Shown here: positions 18,959 through 27,319 of the stretch, one piece after another
How the letters are laid out: the number at the start of each line of letters is the position of its first letter
Numbering within the stretch: position 1 is the stretch's first letter
From: Pseudoalteromonas sp. GCY
Lineage (GTDB): Bacteria > Pseudomonadota > Gammaproteobacteria > Enterobacterales > Alteromonadaceae
Reading direction: 5' to 3'
DNA length: 64,000 nucleotides
Assembly: GCF_016695175.1 (NCBI RefSeq)
Contig: NZ_CP068023.1
Coordinates: forward strand, 4,117,163-4,181,162
Translations under genes and position numbers: made by a program
The notes under the pieces: model-generated
What the model was told of the DNA's origin: nothing
The model's database searches: none
What the model saw: the letters and a program-made list of their open reading frames with translations, nothing else

Positions 18959-21900
18959 TTATTTCCTTAAAGTTTGCGGCGAAGTAGTAGCTGTCATCGT
19001 TGGACTGGCCATACTTTGATTGTTAAAAATGGATGAGATTAGTTCTGCCAATTGGCTAACAGAGGGACCACTGGCAAATGTCGACACATTTAGTCCCAAG
19101 TTAAAATGCTGTTCACAAGATGAACATAAACCCTGTACTTGTAATGGATTACCTCCTAATTCGTAGAACCCTGCATCGACTTTGACTTGGTCTTTTTTTA
19201 GTAACGATGCATAAATATCATGCAAAATATCTATAATGCGTTCGCGCAGTTGTATGGCTTTGCTTTGAGTCTGTGCAAGACTGCCAACATGCTGAGTTGA
19301 CGCTGATAGCTGGTTAAGTTTGATTAAGCGGAACTCTTCAAAAAGCGCGTTGACTGCTATCACTTTGGCACCTGATGTTGCTTGATATTGCGCTAGGGTT
19401 TCAGTCAGATGTGTATCCACCTCTGTACCATTGATAAGCAGATCCGTTGTGTGACTAAACGTAAGCCCAGTTTGACTGTGCATTAAATTTAAGTACCCAG
19501 GCGTCAGCTCAATCAGGTTTACTTGTTGAGATGCTAAGTAATTATTCAATTCAGTAATTGAGTATCGTGTCTTGGTGTCAACGATATGTAATTCAAAGCC
19601 AATACTCATTAAACATAGCGCCATGACAGAGCAATCGAAGGACACTGATGCATTCCAAATAAACTTATTACTGTGGCTCTGCTGTGGCTGTAGCTCATTG
19701 GTGAGCTTGCCCGATAGCATGACGAGATCGTGTTGTGTTAGTGCTATTTCGTTATCGGAACCCGGATACAAAATACAAATAGGCTGAATCGATAACTTTG
19801 CTTCTGGCTCAAGAAATCCTGTCGGTACCTTAAAAGCCAGCGCTTCTGTTGTATCCAACACTTTCACCGGTGTATCAGCTAAGAATGATCCTAAATGACG
19901 CTGCGTAACCGCGAATTCCAGGTTAAAACGTTCGATTGCTTCATCTATCGTCTGCGTATCACTATCTGGATCTAATACGATAAAGGTGATACCACTGAAT
20001 AAGCAGGCCATCTGAGTGACTAATAAAGCCAAACCATGTTCTAAACAAACCCCTACCGAATAACCTGGTTTTACGCCATGAGCATCTAAATAAGCGCGCA
20101 TGCGTCTAACTTTGGCAAACAGGGCTTGCTGAGCAACTGTTTGTCCTTCGTTTACCACTGCCGTTGACTGAGGACTGGCGGTAGCATTTGCGACTACTCG
20201 TGCAGCAAACACTCCTTGCTCAACGATTGGCACTTCAATATTTTGTGAGGACATTTGTGTCAAAGGAGTTAACGTGTCAGACCCTTCAAGGAACCATTGC
20301 AAAATAGCCTTAAAGCGCGCGGCGTATTGCGCTACCGTATCGACGTTAAACAACTCAGGGCGGTACTCCCAATCCAGTGTTAATGTGCTTTCCTGTTCGT
20401 ATACCGACAATGAAAGATCGAAGTTAACGCTAGGAGTATGAGGCTCCACCAGCTCAACTTTTAAATTATCCAACGTCATCGGGTTGAATTGTTGACTGTG
20501 GTAAACAAACCAAAGCTGAAAGATTGGGTTGTAACTTTGGTTGCGTTCGGGATTTAATCGCTCTACCAATAGTTCAAAGGGAACATCCTGATTATCAAAA
20601 GCAGACATCACAGACTGTTTGGACTCGGCCAATAAGTCTTCAAGGGGTCGACCAAAATCGATCCTATTGCGAAGTACTATTGAATTAGTGAAACACCCTA
20701 TTAACCCTTCGATATCAGGATGATTTCTACCCGCTACAGGTGTGCCAATGAGAATATCGCTTTCGCCGCTTTGCTCTGCGATTAAAAGGGCATACACGAG
20801 CTGTAGCACCATAAACGGCGTCATGTCTTTACGCTGGCAAAAAGCCTGTAACTGTGAACGCATTTGGCTATCAATAGTCAACTTGTAGCTACGCCCTTCA
20901 AATGAAGGTTGTGCTGGTCGAGGATAATCCAACGGTAAGCCATGCACCTGTGGATGATCAGCCAAAAAGTCAAGCCAATGCTCTAATTGCGCATCCAGTA
21001 AACCGTCCTGAATGTTTTGATGTTGCCAATGCGCATAATCTTTGTATTGAATATCCAGAGTCGGCAGTTCAGCGGCTTCATTTCTCAACACACTGCGATA
21101 AAGCATCTTAAGCTCTTCGGTTAAGATGTTGATAGACCATCCATCTGCGGCAATATGGTGCAAAGTCAGTAGTAAAAAGTGATGTTCCGGCGCAGTTTTA
21201 ATAATTTTGGCGCGAATTTTTAACCCCACATCGAGTTGAAAAGGCATATTCGCTTCGGCTTCAACAAAATGTTCAACACTGGACATCACATCTTGTTTAC
21301 CCGAGAGGTCTATCATTGGCACATCAAAGCTATAGTCTTCGAGCACGTATTGCTTAGCCGTATAATCGTCATCGATTAACACTGTGCGTAACACTTCATG
21401 ACGGCTAACTAGCTGCGCTAACGCATTCCGTAATGCACTAACCTGCAATGCCCCGGTAATGGAAAATACTCCAGGCATATTGTATTGCGCCGTGCCATAA
21501 CTGAGCTTATCAATCACCCACATTGACAGTTGAGAGCGCGATAAAGGATGTCCACGTTCGATGTCCGACTTAGTCAGATTGCGAGTCGCCGGACTATATG
21601 ATTGATCTTCCAACATCGCATCGACTTTGCTCGCCAACTGCCGAATCGTTGGCAGTTCAAAGATGCAAGCAAGAGGCAGATCCACTTGTAATCTTTGCCT
21701 TATCTGACCAAACATCTTCATGGCTAATAAAGAGTGGCCGCCCAGCTCAAAGAAATTATGCGTCACGCTGATTGCATCTCGCTCAAATAGCGACTGCCAA
21801 ATCGTGCTTAACAAATGCTCGGTGTCAGTTGTTGCTGCGAGAAACTCAATTTCTCGATGTGCAGGTTCAGGCAGCGCTTTACGGTCTACCTTGCCACTAG

Positions 21901-24730
21901 AAGTCAATGGAAATGCATTCATTTCGGTGTAAAAGTGAGGAACCATAAAGTTAGGTAACTCAGCTGCAAGCGCAGTACGTATGGCCTCAACATCAAGTGC
22001 AGCACTAGACTCCATGATGACATACGCAGCCAGCTTTACATCACTACCTCGCTCACCATGCGTGGTCACCACCGCCTGCTTAATGCCAGTCAGTTGCGAT
22101 AGCTTTTCTTCAATTTCCCCCAACTCAATACGATAACCACGGATTTTCACCTGATGATCGATACGACCTAAATACTCAATCTCACCGGAGCGATGTAAAG
22201 TGACTAAGTCCCCTGTTCGGTAAAGTCGCTCGTTGGCTACAGCAGGTATGTGCACAAACTGAGTAGCGGTAATATCAGGTCGACCTATATATTCAAGCGC
22301 AAGACCATCGCCCGCAATACATAGCTCACCACTCACACCAACCGGAGCTAGTTGCCCTCGAGTATCGACAACAAAATGACGGTAATTAGGAAGTGATCTT
22401 GATAACCGGCAACTTGGTATACCATCTTTGTCGCTATGCACCTCTTCAACCAAAGAGTACACGGTTGCTTCCGTTGGCCCATAACCGTTAATAACTCGTT
22501 TCGATCGCAACAGCATTTGCTCTGCAAGTGCTGGATAAAGCGGCTCACCACCAGTGACCAATGTCGCTTGAGCATTTCCTTGCCAACCAGCCTCAACTAA
22601 GGCTTGCCACATCGTTGGAGTACACTGGAATAAGTTGTACTCACATGTATTTGCAAACGCTGCGAGTTTAAGTGCATCCTTACCTATCTGATGTCCAACC
22701 AACGTGACTTTGCCACCAACAACCAAAGGTGCAAATATTTCCAAAGTCGAAATATCAAACCCTATCGTTGTTGTTGCTAAACAATGACATGCTTCTGTAA
22801 GTTCAAGGCGCGCGACCATGCCACCAATGAGGTTGTCTAAACTACGTTGAGCAATCAATGCGCCTTTAGGACGACCCGTAGACCCTGAAGTGTATAAAAT
22901 ATAAGCACCCACAGCTTCACGTTCTGTCAAAAAGCTAAGGCTATGCTGCCTTGGCGCCTCAATATCGGCGGTTAATTGGTCAATAAGTAACGTACGTTTT
23001 GCATCAATCGGAGTCGTTTTCGATACCTGCGTATCAGTCACCAACAGCGCAGCCTGACTATCAGTAAACATAAAAGTCAGACGATCAAGCGGATAAGAAG
23101 GGTCTAGCGGTACATAGGTTAAGCCTATAGATAAGCAAGCTAATAACGTTGCAACCATATTCTCATTGCGATCGAGGCATAACCCTACACGATCACCAGA
23201 TTGGAGCCCTTGTGACGTTAAAATTTCAGCTATTTGCACCGCTTTTTCGCTTAATTCGCGATAAGTCCAAGTAGATTCACCAACAACTAGCGCAATACTA
23301 TTTGGGCGGTCTGTTACTTGCTGATTAAAACGTTGCACTAGGCTACTACTGTCACACGCTTCCGAGCTGCCGTTTAGCGTTTGATAAGCCTGATAGTCCT
23401 GCTCATTGAAAAAGTTAAAGCCTGAGATCTGCTGCTCTGGGTTGTGACGTATAGCTTCCAAAATAGCAAACAGACGTTCGAATATGACTGCCACATCAGA
23501 TTCATCAAAAAATGCGCGATTTGCTTCAATCTGTAAAATCACATCTTGATGGTCGCCATATTCACAAAGATTGAATAACAAAGGGGTGGTTTCCACACCA
23601 GGAGGGATAAACTCTGATTCGGCGTCTATCTGTCCGTCTGCATATTTATAATCTAGCTTTTGATAATTGAACTGGACATCGAATAAGCGCTCAAGGTCTG
23701 GCTTCAACTGACGAGCGTGCTCAACAATTTTACTTACCGGATATTTCTTAAACTTTGAGACATCTCGCATTTGCGCGCGGATCTCACTCGCAAGGTCAGC
23801 CATGGTCCACTGTTGATCGATGCCAAAACGCATTGGTAAAACAGAGACTATGCCGCCAATTGCTCGCATGGTGGCTTTATCACGGTTGTGAAACGGTAAA
23901 GCCAAAATAATGTCAGATGTATGATATTGAAGGTTTAAATAACATGAGATAGCTGCCATAAACAGATGATGTATACGGACTCCCATGTTTTTTGCCAGTT
24001 CAGATAGGCTAGTATAATCAGCCTGAGCAATCGCATACTGGCTCAAAAAGCTCTCATGCATCAGGGGGGTATTTAGCTGCTTGGGAACAAACATTCTATC
24101 TGGCAATTGGCTGCTGAACTTTTGCTGCCAGAAGTCTGCTGTTGCAGCACTAATATCCACATTGTGATTCATATAATCGACAACGTGCTCAAACTGCGTC
24201 AGCTGGATAGGCTCAACAACGCTGTTTCCATCTTTCTGTGCCAAATAATATCTAAATAACGTATCAAACCAGTTGCTGTAACCAAATCCATCGGTAATCA
24301 AGTGATGCGCAATCGGTACATACCAATACTCATCGCTCGTTAATCTGAGCAAGAAGGTTTTATATAAACCTGGTTCAGATAAATCAAAAGGCTGCATTAG
24401 CTGTGTTTTTACAAACAGCTTCGCTTGTTCTTTCGCATCAGAAGCGGCACTAAAGTCAAGATATTCGAACTTACACGCAACTTCAGCGCGACACTGAACT
24501 GGTTGACCCATCTGTTCTTGGAAATAGAGGTGAAAAACATCGTTTTCAGCCACAAGTTGCGCCATAGCCTGTTGAAAGGAGGCCACACAAATAGGCTCTT
24601 TAATTGTTATCACTCCACCAATGTTATAGTTTGGTGAGCTTGGATATCGTTTTTGATCCAGATAAATATCGAGTTGTGCAGATGTCAGCATCATACCCTT
24701 ATCCTCTGTGAGTTTATTATTGTTTTTCAT
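18959..24730 (-). CDS. nonribosomal peptide synthetase, C-A-T-C-(degenerate A)-(dead T), initiating
   Basis: 1923 aa and first NRPS in the operon. C (about 12-440) has an active HHLITDG at 142-148. An N-terminal C domain in the loading position suggests a starter that joins an acyl group to residue 1. A (about 470-955) has YTSGSTGRPKG, NGYGPTE and SSGKVDRKAL; eye-read code D-I-L-Q-V-G-G-V-Y, closest to glycine codes. The carrier is LGGHS (Ser1000). The second C (about 1060-1490) has HHIAADG at 1191-1197. The next A (about 1505-1815) is only some 310 residues: the YTSGSTG loop is replaced by LYPGSDNE, YGPTE is lost and the C-terminal subdomain is missing. The last carrier reads ELGGNPLQ, with Pro1862 where Ser should be, so it cannot take phosphopantetheine. 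A 20-residue Ser/Thr/Pro tail follows. AAGGA precedes the start, which lies 3 nt after the acylase stop. Confidence 0.93.
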   Translation of the reverse strand: MKNNNKLTEDKGMMLTSAQLDIYLDQKRYPSSPNYNIGGVITIKEPICVASFQQAMAQLVAENDVFHLYFQEQMGQPVQCRAEVACKFEYLDFSAASDAKEQAKLFVKTQLMQPFDLSEPGLYKTFLLRLTSDEYWYVPIAHHLITDGFGYSNWFDTLFRYYLAQKDGNSVVEPIQLTQFEHVVDYMNHNVDISAATADFWQQKFSSQLPDRMFVPKQLNTPLMHESFLSQYAIAQADYTSLSELAKNMGVRIHHLFMAAISCYLNLQYHTSDIILALPFHNRDKATMRAIGGIVSVLPMRFGIDQQWTMADLASEIRAQMRDVSKFKKYPVSKIVEHARQLKPDLERLFDVQFNYQKLDYKYADGQIDAESEFIPPGVETTPLLFNLCEYGDHQDVILQIEANRAFFDESDVAVIFERLFAILEAIRHNPEQQISGFNFFNEQDYQAYQTLNGSSEACDSSSLVQRFNQQVTDRPNSIALVVGESTWTYRELSEKAVQIAEILTSQGLQSGDRVGLCLDRNENMVATLLACLSIGLTYVPLDPSYPLDRLTFMFTDSQAALLVTDTQVSKTTPIDAKRTLLIDQLTADIEAPRQHSLSFLTEREAVGAYILYTSGSTGRPKGALIAQRSLDNLIGGMVARLELTEACHCLATTTIGFDISTLEIFAPLVVGGKVTLVGHQIGKDALKLAAFANTCEYNLFQCTPTMWQALVEAGWQGNAQATLVTGGEPLYPALAEQMLLRSKRVINGYGPTEATVYSLVEEVHSDKDGIPSCRLSRSLPNYRHFVVDTRGQLAPVGVSGELCIAGDGLALEYIGRPDITATQFVHIPAVANERLYRTGDLVTLHRSGEIEYLGRIDHQVKIRGYRIELGEIEEKLSQLTGIKQAVVTTHGERGSDVKLAAYVIMESSAALDVEAIRTALAAELPNFMVPHFYTEMNAFPLTSSGKVDRKALPEPAHREIEFLAATTDTEHLLSTIWQSLFERDAISVTHNFFELGGHSLLAMKMFGQIRQRLQVDLPLACIFELPTIRQLASKVDAMLEDQSYSPATRNLTKSDIERGHPLSRSQLSMWVIDKLSYGTAQYNMPGVFSITGALQVSALRNALAQLVSRHEVLRTVLIDDDYTAKQYVLEDYSFDVPMIDLSGKQDVMSSVEHFVEAEANMPFQLDVGLKIRAKIIKTAPEHHFLLLTLHHIAADGWSINILTEELKMLYRSVLRNEAAELPTLDIQYKDYAHWQHQNIQDGLLDAQLEHWLDFLADHPQVHGLPLDYPRPAQPSFEGRSYKLTIDSQMRSQLQAFCQRKDMTPFMVLQLVYALLIAEQSGESDILIGTPVAGRNHPDIEGLIGCFTNSIVLRNRIDFGRPLEDLLAESKQSVMSAFDNQDVPFELLVERLNPERNQSYNPIFQLWFVYHSQQFNPMTLDNLKVELVEPHTPSVNFDLSLSVYEQESTLTLDWEYRPELFNVDTVAQYAARFKAILQWFLEGSDTLTPLTQMSSQNIEVPIVEQGVFAARVVANATASPQSTAVVNEGQTVAQQALFAKVRRMRAYLDAHGVKPGYSVGVCLEHGLALLVTQMACLFSGITFIVLDPDSDTQTIDEAIERFNLEFAVTQRHLGSFLADTPVKVLDTTEALAFKVPTGFLEPEAKLSIQPICILYPGSDNEIALTQHDLVMLSGKLTNELQPQQSHSNKFIWNASVSFDCSVMALCLMSIGFELHIVDTKTRYSITELNNYLASQQVNLIELTPGYLNLMHSQTGLTFSHTTDLLINGTEVDTHLTETLAQYQATSGAKVIAVNALFEEFRLIKLNQLSASTQHVGSLAQTQSKAIQLRERIIDILHDIYASLLKKDQVKVDAGFYELGGNPLQVQGLCSSCEQHFNLGLNVSTFASGPSVSQLAELISSIFNNQSMASPTMTATTSPQTLRK

Positions 24731-24733
24731 GGC

Positions 24734-27157
24734 TTATTCCTTAGACTCAGCGGGGAGTAGCTTGAGCGAGTAAACGGTTTCCTGCGGCAAAAATGGCGAG
24801 AACACCCCTTTTTGCCAGTCGTCATGCCCCGCCATCCAGTATGGCGACATTGGATTGGACGCTTGACCTACAGGCATATGAAAGAATCCACTTTGCTCTT
24901 CACCTGGTGTCACCCCCATTCTCATCGAGGCACCGAAGCTTTGTTCCTGCACTAGGGGCATGTTGATATCTCCGTCCGCACCGTATTCTGGGATATTAAA
25001 GAACCTCCCAATGAGTGGCAGAGCACCAGCGACAGGATGAGAAATAGCAACTTTGTTGTAGTCACCCCATTTGGCATTCGCTATCGAGCCATGAGTGTTA
25101 TTAAAGTGGTCATTCAAAAAAGTCAGAGCATCGGCATACAAAGCTTGCCAAGACTCAAAATGTGTATTTAAAAGGTGATCTGGGTGTTCATTGACTAACT
25201 TCCATAGTGGCCCTTCCCACTGACTGGTTAAGCTGAAGTAGTCAAAAACATTTAGGTCGGGATTACTTTCATTAACTCCACTCAGAATGCCGCTAAAAAC
25301 TCGGCGTGCGACCTGAGTTCTGAATGCTCTCACCAACAAATAACCGGTGGAGTCTTTAAGTGCTTTACCATTCCAGTTATTGACAATTTTTCGGTATTCG
25401 GCCAATTCAGGATATTTGGCCATGAACTCTTCATTCATAATAGACAGCAGCAGATACTGCCAACGCTGGAGAAATATTGCGCGACTATCGAGCTGTGTAC
25501 GCAACATCTGGGCTTCACTAGGCTCATGCATCACTCTGAGACCGTTATGAATTTGCTGCGCTCTCGCGCCAAGGGCGTAGTTTTCGCGACCAATAATATC
25601 TAGTTCATCACCTGAAACGACTCGTGCATTAGCAGTAAAAATAAAACCCGATTTAGGATTAACACGTTTCGGATATTTATCTGTCGTTAAGTACCCGGAC
25701 CAGTCATATTCTTTATCGTCATAGTCGATGGGAGCCCATACTGAATGGGCTCTCTTTGGTAATGCTCCCAACATCGTCCAGCCAATATTCCCTTGCTCAT
25801 CACCCACCACTACATTGAGATGCGTCATATGCGTGTTATTGAATAAAGGCAGCGCGGTATCAACGCTAGATGCACGCTCAACCTCCAATAACCCTAAGTT
25901 GACTGCAGAGGATGAATGGGCGACCCAACGTAAAACCAATAAATCGCCATTCTGTTCACGTTCAACGACAGGTCCGTAAGGAGTGACATCAACGACATAT
26001 TCCACAGGCTCAGCGTCCTTAACATCAATGCGCTGTGTAATATGTGTGACTAGTTCTTGGCCTTTATCTGCAGGGATCCGCAGCAAATCAGACCAATCTC
26101 CCATAGAGTTAGTGAAACCCCAGGCTATATGCGTATTACTGCCCGCAATCATCAGTGGTAGACCGGGTAAGGAAACACCGGTTAATTTGCGGTCTTCATC
26201 CGCTTCGTGCCACGAAAAGCCAACTCGATACCAAATATTGGGAACATTGAGGTTTAAGTGCATATCATTGGCAACTAAAGCCTTGCCGGATTTTGTATTT
26301 GTACCCGACACAGCCCAATTATTACTGCCAGCAACTGAAGGGCTATCTTGTAACGCCATTGTATATAAAGAATCAGCTTGCTCATGCAACGCAAGAATGT
26401 CTTGACTGGTGTCAGTAGCACTTTTTAGTGAGTAAACTTCAGCACTAGGAATAGATATAGCGGCAAGATGTTGTGTATCTAATGGTTGATCCCAAGAAGT
26501 ACCCAGCGGCACCAGAAAGTCAACCAGTGCCTGTGGTAAGTTTTGTCGTAACTTATTTAGATAAAGTGTATTACGGTAATCATGGCCTTGCATCTCCATA
26601 AACATGGCAAAAGAGACTAAAAATGAGTCCTCCGCTTGCCAAAGATTTGGTGATGCCTGTAACAAAGTATATTCAAATGGGGTACTGTCTAGCTTTTCAA
26701 GCCCAGCATTTACACCTTCAACATAGGCATCAAGTAGTGCTTTGTGTCTAACATCTAAACTTTCATAAGCTTGTCGTGCAGACTTTCTGAATTGATGCAG
26801 TCTAGCTTCCTTGTCAGCACTAACAAAAGACTCACCAAAAAGTGCACTAAGTTCACCAGCAGCCTTTCGACGCAGGTAATCCATTTGAAAAAAGCGCTCT
26901 TGAGCATGTAAGAAGCCCATTGCTCGAGATACATCCATTCTTGTCTGTGCAATAATGGATGGCACACCGCTTCTGTCTCTGTCTATAACAACCTCATTTT
27001 CAACATGAGGAAGATTAACTTCACCATTTAATAAAGGCAGAGCAGAATTCAGTCGATCCCATAACCAATAACTAGCGCAACTGGTTATTACCATAGTTGA
27101 TAGGCCACTAAATAATAGTGCCTTCTTTATAGTGCTATGTTTTCTTTCTATGCTCAT
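24734..27157 (-). CDS. penicillin-acylase-family N-terminal nucleophile hydrolase, first gene of the NRPS operon
   Basis: About 807 aa, the size of a penicillin acylase/PvdQ precursor (signal, alpha chain, linker, beta chain). The self-cleavage site is clear: VAG|SNNWAVSG, the Ser (residue 278 from my start) becoming the beta-chain N-terminal nucleophile, followed by LVANDMHL as in the family. The N-terminus has a hydrophobic stretch ending VITSC, which could be a signal peptide, an anchor or a lipobox; it places the enzyme in the periplasm. I chose ATG at 27157 (MSIERK, GGAAAG ahead) over a GTG at 27193. In pyoverdine synthesis PvdQ removes the fatty acyl chain after export; the same job here fits the context (starter-type C domain, PvdE-type exporter). 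A quorum-signal acylase is the alternative, but its place as first gene of the NRPS operon favours maturation. Confidence 0.88.
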   Translation of the reverse strand: MSIERKHSTIKKALLFSGLSTMVITSCASYWLWDRLNSALPLLNGEVNLPHVENEVVIDRDRSGVPSIIAQTRMDVSRAMGFLHAQERFFQMDYLRRKAAGELSALFGESFVSADKEARLHQFRKSARQAYESLDVRHKALLDAYVEGVNAGLEKLDSTPFEYTLLQASPNLWQAEDSFLVSFAMFMEMQGHDYRNTLYLNKLRQNLPQALVDFLVPLGTSWDQPLDTQHLAAISIPSAEVYSLKSATDTSQDILALHEQADSLYTMALQDSPSVAGSNNWAVSGTNTKSGKALVANDMHLNLNVPNIWYRVGFSWHEADEDRKLTGVSLPGLPLMIAGSNTHIAWGFTNSMGDWSDLLRIPADKGQELVTHITQRIDVKDAEPVEYVVDVTPYGPVVEREQNGDLLVLRWVAHSSSAVNLGLLEVERASSVDTALPLFNNTHMTHLNVVVGDEQGNIGWTMLGALPKRAHSVWAPIDYDDKEYDWSGYLTTDKYPKRVNPKSGFIFTANARVVSGDELDIIGRENYALGARAQQIHNGLRVMHEPSEAQMLRTQLDSRAIFLQRWQYLLLSIMNEEFMAKYPELAEYRKIVNNWNGKALKDSTGYLLVRAFRTQVARRVFSGILSGVNESNPDLNVFDYFSLTSQWEGPLWKLVNEHPDHLLNTHFESWQALYADALTFLNDHFNNTHGSIANAKWGDYNKVAISHPVAGALPLIGRFFNIPEYGADGDINMPLVQEQSFGASMRMGVTPGEEQSGFFHMPVGQASNPMSPYWMAGHDDWQKGVFSPFLPQETVYSLKLLPAESKE

Positions 27158-27319
27158 CTTCGCTTTCCAATACCTGTTCCTTGTGCACGACACACGGTGA
27201 ACAAAACTAAACTAGCCAAGATAATTGAATAATCAGCACAGAAAGACAAAACACTTCCCATTATAATGTGTTACATTGGTCGGTAACAAAAAAACACATT
27301 AAATAAACACAATACAATC
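27158..27319. promoter_or_regulatory. divergent promoter/operator between NRPS operon and CadC-like regulator
   Basis: It holds the inverted repeat TGTTAC-N8-GTAACA (27269-27288), inside a looser AATGTGTT...AACACATT arrangement. A minus-strand -10 TATAAT (27260-27265) lies 17 bp from TGTTAC, which would serve as -35, so the repeat overlaps the operon promoter. This is a natural operator for the regulator encoded alongside. Assignment is by eye only. Confidence 0.5.

Noticed and set aside
8284..24730. Many 60-110-codon open frames opposite the NRPS genes
   Set aside because: They are antisense shadows of long conserved genes and lack start signals.
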